A stretch of 64,000 nucleotides of DNA from NCBI GenBank assembly GCA_041660045.1, contig JBAZXA010000002.1:310001-374000 (forward strand). The letters are read 5' to 3'. The notes below the pieces were generated by a model. That model was not told the DNA's origin. It made no database searches and was given only the letters and a program-made list of their open reading frames with translations. Made by a program: the position numbers and the translations under genes. The stretch comes from WM-3-3 sp041660045. GTDB lineage: Bacteria > Pseudomonadota > Gammaproteobacteria > Methylococcales > Methylomonadaceae. Below, piece by piece: positions 26,622-35,932 of this stretch (position 1 is its first letter; each line of letters begins with the position of its first letter).

Positions 26622-28385
26622 TTGAAAAAAAAACCAACCTCTTATATGTCTTTGTTGTTGATGCTTGTGCTCCATCAACTTCCCTTAAGGATTGCCTATG
26701 CCGAGGGTAGTGAACATGCAATGCCTAATAATGCAATAAGCCAACTTATTGCGGGTAAACAACATCCTTATTTGATATTGGCTAATTTTCAAAATCGTGC
26801 AGAAGATGTGGAGAATTTATACAAAGATTCTGATTATAAACCGCTGTGGGTGGGGCATAAGTTATCAGAAAAGCCTTTAAAAGATGTGGTTAATTTGTTA
26901 ACAGAGGCGTCTAACTATGGCTTAAATCCGGTTAATTATGATATTGATGTATTGCAACAAAAAATATCTGAACTGTCTAAATCAGACGCGCCGACAGCTA
27001 ATGACTTAGCTTTGCTTGATACGGCAATTAGTATTGCATTGTTACGCTTTAGCCATGATTTACATTATGGTCGTATCAATCCTCAAGGCATTAATTTCAA
27101 TTTGAAATTACGTGAAAAAAAACTGCTAGATTTACCAAGTCTTATTAAGCAAAGCTTGCAACACAATGCTATAGCTTTGTTGCCTACATTAGTTGAACCA
27201 ACCCTTAAGCCGTACCAACAATTAAAACTGGCGCTGGCGGCATACCGTCATTTAAGTAAAACTGTCAAACCCGTCAATCTTACGGTTGAAAAGGCCTTAC
27301 ATCCGGGCGAAAAATTGGCTAATGTAGCTGCTTTGCGCGATTTTTTAGTTGCTATAGGGGATATGGCTGAGGAAAAAAAATCTGTGGATAAAACAGGAAT
27401 CTATTCTGGCAAGGTGGTTGACGGCGTTAAACAATTTCAGCACCGGCATGGTTTGGTTGCTGATGGTGTTATTGGCAAAGAAACTGCGTTATCGCTGAAT
27501 ACCCCTCTTTCCCAACGCATTAGCCAAATTGAGTTGGCTATGGAGAGGTTGCGCTGGTTGCCGAGATTTGGTGATAAAGAATCTATCATCGTGAATATAC
27601 CTGCTTTTAAACTTTGGGCGTTTAATGATTTTAACCAAATCTCACCCGATATCGTTAGCATGAATGTGGTGGTAGGTAAGGCTTTGGAAAATCAAACCCC
27701 GGTGTTAATGGCCGAAATGCGTTATCTTGATTTTATGCCGTACTGGAACGTACCGTACAGTATTATAAAAAATGAAATATTGCCAAAACTACTAGTTAAT
27801 AACGCTTATTTAGATAAAGAAAATATGGAGCTAGTCCCCAGTTTTGGTAATGAAGTTAAAGCTGTGGCCTTTAATGCAACATCTCTAGAACAGCTAAAGC
27901 AAGGCCGCTTAAAAGTAAGGCAACGTCCTGGTGGAAAAAATGCCCTAGGGAAAATCAAGTTTATTTTTCCTAACCACAATAACGTCTATTTACACGACAC
28001 ACCATCTATAAATTTATTTGTTAAATCCCGGCGCGATTTTAGCCACGGCTGTGTGCGCGTGGAAAAACCCGATTTATTAGCTGAGTTTGTGCTTAAGGAC
28101 CAGGACGGTTGGAATAAAGATAGCATTAAGCAGGCGCTAGATGGCGGTAAAACGCAACGGGTATTGTTGAAAAAACCAATTGGGGTGCTGTTTTTTTATA
28201 CCACCGCTTTTTTTGACCAAGAAAATCATTTGACGTTTTATCAGGATATTTATGGCCATGATCCGATTTTGCAAACGGCTTTGTCTAAGCCCCAAGATTT
28301 AGCAGATGATGCGATTTTTGTCACCTCAATACAACCGGCAGAAGCGACTGGAACAGGATTAGATATACCTACGGTAAGCCCTTAG
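26622..28385 (+). CDS. L,D-transpeptidase of the YcbB/LdtD type
   Basis: 587 residues starting at a TTG; the basic MKKKPTSY before a hydrophobic segment gives a good signal peptide, which an ATG at 26646 would lose. The order is an N-terminal scaffold domain, a peptidoglycan-binding domain (VDGVKQFQHRHGLVADGVIG) and the YkuD catalytic domain with SHGCVRVE (catalytic C477). It makes 3-3 cross-links in peptidoglycan in the periplasm. It ends 6 bp from a convergent YcbK/MepK-like gene, whose E. coli homologue cuts 3-3 cross-links, so a maker-cutter pair is likely. Confidence 0.92.
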   Translation: MKKKPTSYMSLLLMLVLHQLPLRIAYAEGSEHAMPNNAISQLIAGKQHPYLILANFQNRAEDVENLYKDSDYKPLWVGHKLSEKPLKDVVNLLTEASNYGLNPVNYDIDVLQQKISELSKSDAPTANDLALLDTAISIALLRFSHDLHYGRINPQGINFNLKLREKKLLDLPSLIKQSLQHNAIALLPTLVEPTLKPYQQLKLALAAYRHLSKTVKPVNLTVEKALHPGEKLANVAALRDFLVAIGDMAEEKKSVDKTGIYSGKVVDGVKQFQHRHGLVADGVIGKETALSLNTPLSQRISQIELAMERLRWLPRFGDKESIIVNIPAFKLWAFNDFNQISPDIVSMNVVVGKALENQTPVLMAEMRYLDFMPYWNVPYSIIKNEILPKLLVNNAYLDKENMELVPSFGNEVKAVAFNATSLEQLKQGRLKVRQRPGGKNALGKIKFIFPNHNNVYLHDTPSINLFVKSRRDFSHGCVRVEKPDLLAEFVLKDQDGWNKDSIKQALDGGKTQRVLLKKPIGVLFFYTTAFFDQENHLTFYQDIYGHDPILQTALSKPQDLADDAIFVTSIQPAEATGTGLDIPTVSP

Positions 28386-28391
28386 TGGGGA

Positions 28392-28979
28392 TTACCAAGT
28401 CCTAAAATCGCCAGTATCAAGGTGCACGAAATCGGATTGCGCGTAATAGCCTACGCCACCTCGTTGCATAGCGAGCGCAGCATTGCGGATTCTGCGCGTA
28501 TCCAGGCCTTGAATTTGGATGTCTATGGCGCGTCCTTGCATGTGTAAACTGTCTTTGGCAACACCGTGATGGTGCTTACGCATAATTGCGTTGGTGCTAG
28601 GGGATCGGTAACCAGAGATGATATGGAAAGGCTTATGCGTGCCTAGCATGAGTTTTACGTCATAAAGTTGATCAAGTAGAGCTGGATCAATCTGGTGCAC
28701 GTTGTCATTATTATAATCACGCAGTAAGTAATTAATCTCACGTAACGCGGGTTTAATATAACGACCACGCTCAAAATAAGTTAGCTTGATCTTTTCGCCA
28801 GTGTGGCAGTTTTCTAACGCTAGTGTTTTATGTAAACTAGAAGGCCTTAATATTGCGCTGGCTTCTTCAATATCCGTCACTGCCAGCAGTGAGCCACATA
28901 GCATTTGCTTTAGAAATCTTCGCCTTGATGATACTTTTTCATTAAGGTCGACAGGATTATTCAATAAATGTATAGCCAT
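28392..28979 (-). CDS. YcbK/MepK-like peptidoglycan endopeptidase (DUF882, M15-type)
   Basis: 195 residues. The N terminus carries a Tat-type signal (SRRRFLKQ then a hydrophobic stretch). The catalytic domain has ISGYRSPSTNAIMR, DSLHMQGRAIDIQ and SDFVHLDTG, giving the zinc-binding His, Asp and His set of M15 peptidases. E. coli YcbK (MepK) cuts 3-3 cross-links. It is convergent with the L,D-transpeptidase gene. In E. coli the two homologues are neighbours in the same direction, so linkage is kept but orientation is not. Confidence 0.9.
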   Translation of the reverse strand: MAIHLLNNPVDLNEKVSSRRRFLKQMLCGSLLAVTDIEEASAILRPSSLHKTLALENCHTGEKIKLTYFERGRYIKPALREINYLLRDYNNDNVHQIDPALLDQLYDVKLMLGTHKPFHIISGYRSPSTNAIMRKHHHGVAKDSLHMQGRAIDIQIQGLDTRRIRNAALAMQRGGVGYYAQSDFVHLDTGDFRTW

Positions 28980-29209
28980 AATATAGTTTTAACCGAGTCG
29001 CTTTAATTCTGGGGGAATTTTCTTAAGAATTGCTTAAGCTATTTTAAGTCTTCGTAGAAATAATATAATCAGGGGTATAGTGTGGCGGTGATCATCCTTA
29101 GGTTTTGGCAAATTGCTTATTTGGAATCAATTTTGCTTATTTTTATGGTTGCTGTTTAGTTTTGATAGGCAGACATAATTAAAGTTTTCGTTTATAAGGC
29201 GGGTGAGTA

Positions 29210-30508
29210 GTGTCTACACAAAAAAATAACAGAAAATCCTCCACCTATTTGACGGAAGTAAAAGCGCTTTCAGATCGAATTGTAAAAGCGCAGCAACCTA
29301 TTCGAATTTTGGATGCCATAAAATGGGATGACAATATAAAACAAGCATTTTTTAATAGTGCTTGCAAAGAACCACCACAAGTGACACTGGAGTATTATCA
29401 GCAGAGGCCGTTGGGATTTGACAGCACGGAAAAAAAACGTGAGTTTTACCAAATTGAACGTGATTTATCGCGTACTTTAGGTCAGCTTAATCCCTTAAGC
29501 GTGATTATGCGGCGCATGTGCCGTGAATATCAGTCGGTCGTGCGTATGTTGGAGTCCCGTGGGACGCCGATGTTTTCAGATATTTCGCAAGAATTATATG
29601 GCTCTTCGCACGACGTATTCCATGTTGGCGACCCAACCATTGCTGATTTAGGCAGTATGATGGAAGAGACTTTATCGCAATTGTTAAAGCTTGATTTTTT
29701 AGTGGAAGAGCCTAAAACCATCGAGGCAAAAGATGCCGTGGTGATACTTAATGAACGCATAGAAGCTTTGTTTCCTGGCGATGGCTTAAGGGCAATGCTG
29801 AGTGATGGTATTATTGCAGATGCTGCCGCAGGCACAGATTATGTGAAATTACGTGCGGATGCTGTGTTTAATATGCGTGATTTACGGGTGTTGGAAGTGC
29901 ATGAAATTTGGGTGCATCTAGGAACCACCTTAAATGGGTTGTCACAACCTTATTGCACCTTCTTGGGTAAAGGGGCGCCTTCTGCCACTATTACGCAAGA
30001 AGGGTTGGCGGTATTAATGGAAGTGCTTACTTTTAGCTCTACTCCTAATCGGCTAATGCGCCTAATTGACCGGGTAAGGGCGATATCTCTGGTAGAAGAT
30101 GGTGCTGATTTTATGGATATTTTTGCCTTCTTCTGTAATAAAGGTTTCGATCGGGAAGACAGTTACACCTATACGAGTCGGGTATTTAGAGGTAGCAGTT
30201 ATGACGGTATGCCGTTTACTAAAGATCTGACATATATCAAAGGTTTTGTGCTGGCCTATAACTTTATGCGTTTGGCTGTTAGTGTAGGTAAGCCCGAGCG
30301 TATCCCATTGCTTTTTTGTGGCAAAACTATGATCGAAGATATGAAGGTCTTATCAGATTTAGTCGACGAAGGGACCGTTATTCCACCCCGTTTTTTGCCC
30401 CCTCAGTTTAAAGATCTAATGGGTTTATCGGCTTGGATGAGTTTTAGCCGGTTTATGACCGGTATGGATTTTCATCAGTTAGAGCAGGATTATTCCAATG
30501 TGCTTTAG
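29210..30508 (+). CDS. DUF1704 / QEGLA-motif (MATCAP-like) metallopeptidase family protein
   Basis: 432 residues with a GTG start preceded by GGCGGGTGA. The family motif HEIWVH (HExxxH, 231-236) and QEGLA (263-267) are both present. By comparison with animal MATCAP/KIAA0895 enzymes, which remove C-terminal tyrosine from tubulin, H231, H236 and E264 would bind zinc. Bacterial members are annotated only as flavohemoglobin expression-modulating QEGLA proteins and their substrate is unknown. The gene begins a rightward run with a phosphorylase-kinase alpha/beta-like gene (93 bp downstream), glk and galU. A role in that pathway is inferred from position only. Confidence 0.88.
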   Translation: MSTQKNNRKSSTYLTEVKALSDRIVKAQQPIRILDAIKWDDNIKQAFFNSACKEPPQVTLEYYQQRPLGFDSTEKKREFYQIERDLSRTLGQLNPLSVIMRRMCREYQSVVRMLESRGTPMFSDISQELYGSSHDVFHVGDPTIADLGSMMEETLSQLLKLDFLVEEPKTIEAKDAVVILNERIEALFPGDGLRAMLSDGIIADAAAGTDYVKLRADAVFNMRDLRVLEVHEIWVHLGTTLNGLSQPYCTFLGKGAPSATITQEGLAVLMEVLTFSSTPNRLMRLIDRVRAISLVEDGADFMDIFAFFCNKGFDREDSYTYTSRVFRGSSYDGMPFTKDLTYIKGFVLAYNFMRLAVSVGKPERIPLLFCGKTMIEDMKVLSDLVDEGTVIPPRFLPPQFKDLMGLSAWMSFSRFMTGMDFHQLEQDYSNVL

Positions 30509-30601
30509 TGCTTTGGGTATTTAAATTTGAATTAAATAGGTGCCATGCCATGAAATACCCTGGCAGCGCTAAATTACTAGTCAGCTAAATTAAATGAAGT
30601 T

Positions 30602-33600
30602 ATGAAAGAAAATTCCCCAAAGGCTAAATTGAATGCTTATTTTCGGCAAGTTCAGGGCATTATTTTAAAGCGGCAAGATTGGATAACAGGTTTGTTACCG
30701 GCTAGCACAGCAGTCACAGTTCATGGTGATTACACCGATGCTTGGGTTAGGGATAATGTTTATAGCATCTTAGCCGCGTGGGGGTTGGCATTAGCATATC
30801 GTAAAACTAAAGATAAATCTGGTAAGGCTTATGAGTTAGAACAAAGTACCGTTAAATTAATGCGGGGTTTGTTGACAGCGATGATGCGGCAGGCCGCTAA
30901 AGTTGAAAAATTTAAGCACACCCAAGATCCGTTGGATGCTTTACATGCTAAGTATGACACTAAATCTGGCGCCGCGGTTGTTGGTGATAACGAATGGGGG
31001 CATTTGCAACTAGATGCCACCTCTTTGTTTTTATTAATGTTAGCACAAATGACGGCGTCTGGCTTGCGGATAGTGTTCAATACCGATGAAGTCAATTTTG
31101 TACAAAATTTAGTGCATTATATTAGCCGGGCTTACCGGACACCAGATTATGGTATTTGGGAGCGCGGCAATAAATTAAACCATGGAGTGGCTGAGCTAAA
31201 TGCCAGTTCAATTGGCATGGCAAAAGCAGCTTTAGAGGCTATGTCAGGGTTTAATATATTTGGTAAAGCAGGTGGTCAAACTTCGGTTATCCATGTTGCT
31301 TTTGACGATATAGCCCGCACGCGGATAACCTTGGAATCATTATTGCCTAGGGAGTCTATCTCTAAAGAAGTCGATTCGGCGGTGTTAAGCGTGACAGGTT
31401 TTCCTGCTTTTGCAGTTGATGATCCGGTTTTGCGCGATAAAACCCAGCAGAGGATCATCGAAAAGTTAGCCGGTCGTTATGGCTGTAAACGGTTTTTACT
31501 GGATGGGCACCAAACTGTCATAGAAGATCATCAGCGCTTGCATTATGAGCCACATGAACTCAAGCAATTTACTCATATTGAATGCGAATGGCCACTATTT
31601 TTTACTTATCTGCTACTGAATAGTTTATTTGTAGAAGACCAGCAAAAGGCAGAAGACTACCGTAGCAAACTGGAGTCTTTGCTGGTGGAACAAAATGGTC
31701 AACATTTATTACCTGAACTTTATATTGTACCTAAAGAATTAATCGAAGCTGAGAAAGCCCAGCCACGCAGCCAGCAACGCATAGCTAATGAAAATATTCC
31801 TTTGGTTTGGGCGCAAAGCTTGTTTATTTTAGGTAGTCTGGTGCAAGATGGCTTTTTAACGCTTGATGATATAGACCCTTTAGGTCGTCATAAGGCAGCT
31901 AGAAAAAATGTCGATTGCGTCATACAGATTGCTTTGATTGCAGAGGATAAAGCAGTCCAAGAAGAACTTGGCAAATACAATATTAGTTCACAAAGCTTAA
32001 CGGAAATTAAACCCGTGCAGGTAATGGATGCTAGTGAGTTAGCTAATGCCTATACCCAAATTGGTAGAAACGACCGACTTGGATTAACTGGGCGTCCGAT
32101 ACGCCAACTCCGGACATTAGCCACTTCTAGGCTTTATTTGTTAGCCGGTGAGCCCTTGGTTTTCATGCCTCAATTTATGAACCAAAAAGGCTTTTATCTG
32201 GCCATGGATAATCGGTTATTAGTGAAGCGTATGCAACTGGAGCTGGTGTATATTGCACGGCATTGGTATGAGGCGGCGAATCCCTTATTGGTGATCGTGG
32301 TCAAGCCCAACATGCTGACGGCACATGATAGTGATGCCTTGATTGAGTTTTTTCAAACTTTGCAAAACGAGACTAATTCTGCATATACCGTAAAATTAGG
32401 TCGATTGGCAGATTTTATTAAACATTCAAGCTATGAAAAAATTGATTACTTACATGATTTTAAGTTCTCCCAAAACGTTGTGGAAGAAGCCGAACGACCT
32501 TTTGCTGCGGCTTTGCAAAGTGACGATAAGCCTATCCCTTTGCCGGCCTACTTGTTAAATGAGTGGGAAAATCAGCCGGACGAATGGCTGGTTTTGCAAT
32601 TGCAAATCAACACCAATCTCTATGCACATTTAGAAGCCTTGAGCCTATTAGGCAACCGCCATGGTTTAGATTATGAAACTAATTTAATGGGTGGCAATAA
32701 CAAAAGTTGTACTGTGGCGGATTTGCTGGAAGAAGTTTATGGCCGCGCGGGTAATTTGCACCAATGGGATTTAATTCGACGCTGTGCTGGCTTGTTAGGA
32801 AAATATGATATTAATATGGAGCAATCGGCCACGGATATTTTAGTTAGGCAGCACGGCTTAACTTTGGGTAGGGCATATAGCGGCAAAGCTACGTTTAGGC
32901 GTCCGGCGGATTCCTCGGAAATTTTAGCAACAATAAGAAACTATAATAACCAAGATGTTAGCGAACATATATTAATCCAGGAATTAGTGATTTATTTAGG
33001 CATGTTGATTAAACTAAAGCCTGAGTTGTTTGCTGATATGCATACCATTAGGGTAGGGCATATATTACAACTCATTATTGCCCGGGAAAAACGTAAAAAC
33101 AACAGTATGGATCAAACCTTTAATGAGATTTTGGCCTTGGAGCCGTATCGCTTATCCCAGCTTGTGCAAGAAACCATGGAAGATTATGACCGCTCTGAAA
33201 ACCAATTGGGGTTACTTGAAACGTTACATTATGAGGGTTCTTGTCGAGAATTATCCAGCGCACGTTTTCCAAGTTCAATGGATTTGAAAGATCGCGCAGA
33301 ATCGGAAGATTGGTATGAGTGGCGCGAACGTAAAGGCAGCGTTAGTAGGGAAGGCGAGGCGTTTTTCGAGGGGATTTGGAATATCCTACATCATTGCAAA
33401 GGATTGATGATCGGTGAAAAAATCAATAGCAAGCGGCGGCTCGATAGCGAAACTACTTTGGCGCAAATGACTTCTGGAGAACAAAGTTTTAAGCTACAGG
33501 TCAACCATTTGTTAAACAAAATACAGGCGCCGGTGTATCGTCAATTGACAGTGGAAGCCTTACGTGCCTTGGCCACTATTTTTAAAGACAATTCAGAATT

Positions 33601-33820
33601 ACAGATTGAAGATACTTTAGTCACTGATATTCTTATTGGCCACGCAGTTAGGATAAGTTGGTTACAAGTGCATCCCGACCATAAAGAACATTACGAAAAT
33701 TCTGTGTCGCTGGCTTGGCAAGCATTTTACCAATTGCCGCCTAATGCCATAGCTAACGCAATATTAGATGCTTTGGTATTTCTGCTGGATAACCATAACA
33801 CCTTACAACCTGAGGAATAG
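30602..33820 (+). CDS. Phosphorylase-kinase alpha/beta-like GH15-family protein
   Basis: 1072 residues. The N-terminal two-thirds is a GH15-type (alpha/alpha)6 domain in the form found in animal phosphorylase b kinase regulatory subunits. From memory, segments such as DAWVRDNVYSILAAWGLALA, LMRGLL, DALHAKYDTKSGAAVVGDNE, WGHLQLDATS, AELNASSIGMAKAALEA and IECEWPLFFTY match PHKA/PHKB closely. The similarity seems to continue to the C-terminal region (SGEQSFKLQVNHLLNKIQAP, VYRQLTVEALRAL). The prenylated Cys at the animal C terminus is missing (it ends LQPEE). No PhK-gamma kinase or glycogen phosphorylase is in the window. It may bind or cleave an alpha-glucan; this is inference. It ends 2 bp before glk. 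Confidence 0.88.
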   Translation: MKENSPKAKLNAYFRQVQGIILKRQDWITGLLPASTAVTVHGDYTDAWVRDNVYSILAAWGLALAYRKTKDKSGKAYELEQSTVKLMRGLLTAMMRQAAKVEKFKHTQDPLDALHAKYDTKSGAAVVGDNEWGHLQLDATSLFLLMLAQMTASGLRIVFNTDEVNFVQNLVHYISRAYRTPDYGIWERGNKLNHGVAELNASSIGMAKAALEAMSGFNIFGKAGGQTSVIHVAFDDIARTRITLESLLPRESISKEVDSAVLSVTGFPAFAVDDPVLRDKTQQRIIEKLAGRYGCKRFLLDGHQTVIEDHQRLHYEPHELKQFTHIECEWPLFFTYLLLNSLFVEDQQKAEDYRSKLESLLVEQNGQHLLPELYIVPKELIEAEKAQPRSQQRIANENIPLVWAQSLFILGSLVQDGFLTLDDIDPLGRHKAARKNVDCVIQIALIAEDKAVQEELGKYNISSQSLTEIKPVQVMDASELANAYTQIGRNDRLGLTGRPIRQLRTLATSRLYLLAGEPLVFMPQFMNQKGFYLAMDNRLLVKRMQLELVYIARHWYEAANPLLVIVVKPNMLTAHDSDALIEFFQTLQNETNSAYTVKLGRLADFIKHSSYEKIDYLHDFKFSQNVVEEAERPFAAALQSDDKPIPLPAYLLNEWENQPDEWLVLQLQINTNLYAHLEALSLLGNRHGLDYETNLMGGNNKSCTVADLLEEVYGRAGNLHQWDLIRRCAGLLGKYDINMEQSATDILVRQHGLTLGRAYSGKATFRRPADSSEILATIRNYNNQDVSEHILIQELVIYLGMLIKLKPELFADMHTIRVGHILQLIIAREKRKNNSMDQTFNEILALEPYRLSQLVQETMEDYDRSENQLGLLETLHYEGSCRELSSARFPSSMDLKDRAESEDWYEWRERKGSVSREGEAFFEGIWNILHHCKGLMIGEKINSKRRLDSETTLAQMTSGEQSFKLQVNHLLNKIQAPVYRQLTVEALRALATIFKDNSELQIEDTLVTDILIGHAVRISWLQVHPDHKEHYENSVSLAWQAFYQLPPNAIANAILDALVFLLDNHNTLQPEE

Positions 33821-33822
33821 CG

Positions 33823-34800
33823 ATGATTTTGGCTGGCGATATTGGAGGCACTAAAACAGTGTTGGCGCTGTTTGAAAAGTCAGTTGAAGGGTTATTAACA
33901 TGCACGAAAGAACAAACTTTCGCAAGTGCAGAATTTAATGATTTCGATGATATCCTAACCGTATTTTTAACGGATGACATCACCTTGGAATCCGCTTGTT
34001 TTGGTGTTGCTGGTGCAGTCGTCAACCAGCGCTGCCAAACAACCAATTTGCCATGGTTACTGGATGCGCAGTTGCTGAAAAGCAAATTAAACACGGCAAA
34101 AATAAAGTTATTAAATGATTTGGAAGCCATGGCTTTAGGCATGTTGTATTTAGATTCGGACGATTTTGTCGAACTAAACCCGCAAGCCCAAACGCAACTG
34201 GGTAATATCGCTGTCATAGCTGCAGGTACTGGTTTAGGCGAAGCTATTCTGTATTGGGATGGTGAGCACTATCATCCGATGGCTACGGAAGGTGGACATT
34301 GTGACTTAGCACCACAAACGCTAGAGCAAGATCAATTATTACTGTATTTAAGGCATAAGTTTCCTGGGCATGTCAGTTGGGAACGGGTCTTATCAGGCAT
34401 AGGTTTTAGTCATTTGTATGATTTTTTATGTGAGACAGGTGTGGTTTTACCTTGTCCCATTGTTTCTGGGATTAATGATAAGCAGATTGATAGGAATGCC
34501 GTTATCTCGCGACTTGGGGTATCTGGTGAAGATGCTGCGTGCTACCAGGCTGTGCGTTTGTTTGCAGAATTGTATGGTGCAGAAGCGGGTAATCTTGCCT
34601 TAAAGTCGTTGGCTCTCGGTGGTGTTTATATTGGTGGCGGAATCGCGCCTAAAATCAGATCCGTGGTCGAAGCTGGCGTCTTTATGCAAGCCTTTACCGC
34701 TAAAGGACGGTTTCAAGCACTATTGGCAAAGACTTCTGTTAAATTAGCCTTAAATGCAAATGCACCATTAATAGGCGCAAGTCACTATTTTGATCGTTAA
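33823..34800 (+). CDS. glk: Glucokinase
   Basis: 325 residues, the proteobacterial Glk type. N-terminal phosphate-binding loop LAGDIGGTKTVLALFE; the glucose-site regions LNDLEAMALGM, AGTGLGEAI and ATEGGHCDLAPQ (catalytic and substrate residues); C-terminal GGVYIGGGIAPKI. It converts glucose to glucose 6-phosphate. The start is 2 bp after the PhK-like gene, so the two are co-transcribed. This ties the upstream protein to free glucose, for instance glucose released from a polyglucan. Confidence 0.95.
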   Translation: MILAGDIGGTKTVLALFEKSVEGLLTCTKEQTFASAEFNDFDDILTVFLTDDITLESACFGVAGAVVNQRCQTTNLPWLLDAQLLKSKLNTAKIKLLNDLEAMALGMLYLDSDDFVELNPQAQTQLGNIAVIAAGTGLGEAILYWDGEHYHPMATEGGHCDLAPQTLEQDQLLLYLRHKFPGHVSWERVLSGIGFSHLYDFLCETGVVLPCPIVSGINDKQIDRNAVISRLGVSGEDAACYQAVRLFAELYGAEAGNLALKSLALGGVYIGGGIAPKIRSVVEAGVFMQAFTAKGRFQALLAKTSVKLALNANAPLIGASHYFDR

Positions 34801-34950
34801 TTACCGCACCATAATGAAAATTAATTTCGGTGTCACAGAGTAGTGCTAAAATTAAGTAGGCAAAAAACATAAAAATAACTTTGTTTTTGGCAACTTAAAG
34901 TTACTTAAGTTAAAAATTTATCATCTTATCTCATGTTGTAGGGAAAATTA

Positions 34951-35850
34951 ATGCTAAAAAAAATTACTAAAGCCGTATTTCCAGTTGCCGGTTTAGGAAC
35001 GAGGTTTTTGCCGGCAACTAAAGCCAGCCCGAAAGAAATGTTGCCCATTGTGGATAAACCACTAATTCAATATGCGGTGGAAGAAGCTGTGGCAGCTGGC
35101 ATTGATACTATGATTTTTATAACTGGCAGAAGTAAACGCGCAATTCCGGATCATTTTGACAAGGCCTACGAATTAGAAAAGGAATTGGAAGCTAAAGGTA
35201 AGCATGAAACGCTAAAATTAATACGGGATATTTTACCTGCCCATGTTTCTTGTGTTTTTATCCGTCAACCGGAAGCCTTAGGTTTAGGCCATGCTGTTTA
35301 TTGTTCGCGGCCCGTGGTTGGTAACGAGCCGTTTGCCGTCATTTTAGCGGATGATCTTATAGAAGATGCAGGTCGTGGCTGTTTGGCGCAAATGGTTAAG
35401 TTATATGAGCAAACACATTGCTCCATATTAGGCGTTGAACGCATCAACCCAGCTGATACAGGGAGTTATGGTATTGTTAAAACAGGCGAGTTTGCTGATA
35501 GCTATGGTATAGTCGAATCCATAGTGGAAAAACCCAAGCCTAGTGATGCACCTTCCAATCTTGGCGTTGTTGGACGCTATATTTTAACGCCTGCGATTTT
35601 TGATCAGATTAGAAACACGGGACGTGGTGCTGGTGGGGAAATTCAATTAACTGATGCGATAAGCAACTTACTAAAAGAAGAACAAGTGCTGGCATATGAA
35701 TTTGAAGGTAGGCGTTACGACTGTGGGTCAAAATTAGGATTTTTAATAGCCACTGTAGAACATGGTTTACTACATAATGAATTAAAAGATGATTTTCTAA
35801 TTTATCTTAAAGATTTGACCAAAAAACATAATATACATCACAGCAACTAG
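34951..35850 (+). CDS. galU: UTP-glucose-1-phosphate uridylyltransferase
   Basis: 299 residues. The nucleotide-binding signature AVFPVAGLGTRFLPATKASP, KEMLPIVDKPLIQYAVEEA and the later FEGRRYDCGSKLGFLIA identify GalU. It makes UDP-glucose for polysaccharide, trehalose and lipopolysaccharide synthesis. It lies 150 bp downstream of glk and may have its own promoter. A strong terminator follows. galE for the next step is at 47.2 kb. Confidence 0.96.
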   Translation: MLKKITKAVFPVAGLGTRFLPATKASPKEMLPIVDKPLIQYAVEEAVAAGIDTMIFITGRSKRAIPDHFDKAYELEKELEAKGKHETLKLIRDILPAHVSCVFIRQPEALGLGHAVYCSRPVVGNEPFAVILADDLIEDAGRGCLAQMVKLYEQTHCSILGVERINPADTGSYGIVKTGEFADSYGIVESIVEKPKPSDAPSNLGVVGRYILTPAIFDQIRNTGRGAGGEIQLTDAISNLLKEEQVLAYEFEGRRYDCGSKLGFLIATVEHGLLHNELKDDFLIYLKDLTKKHNIHHSN

Positions 35851-35870
35851 TTTTATATTTACTAAAACCG

Positions 35871-35897
35871 AAAAAGGCCGCAACTTGCGGCCTTTTT
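35871..35897. terminator. Rho-independent terminator after galU
   Basis: AAAAAGGCCGCA (35871-35882) pairs with TGCGGCCTTTTT (35886-35897) as a perfect 12-bp stem with a 3-nt loop. The A and T tracts make it usable on both strands. Confidence 0.88.
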
Positions 35898-35932
35898 GCC
35901 TTAGTTAGACTGGTTTTATAAATACAAACATC

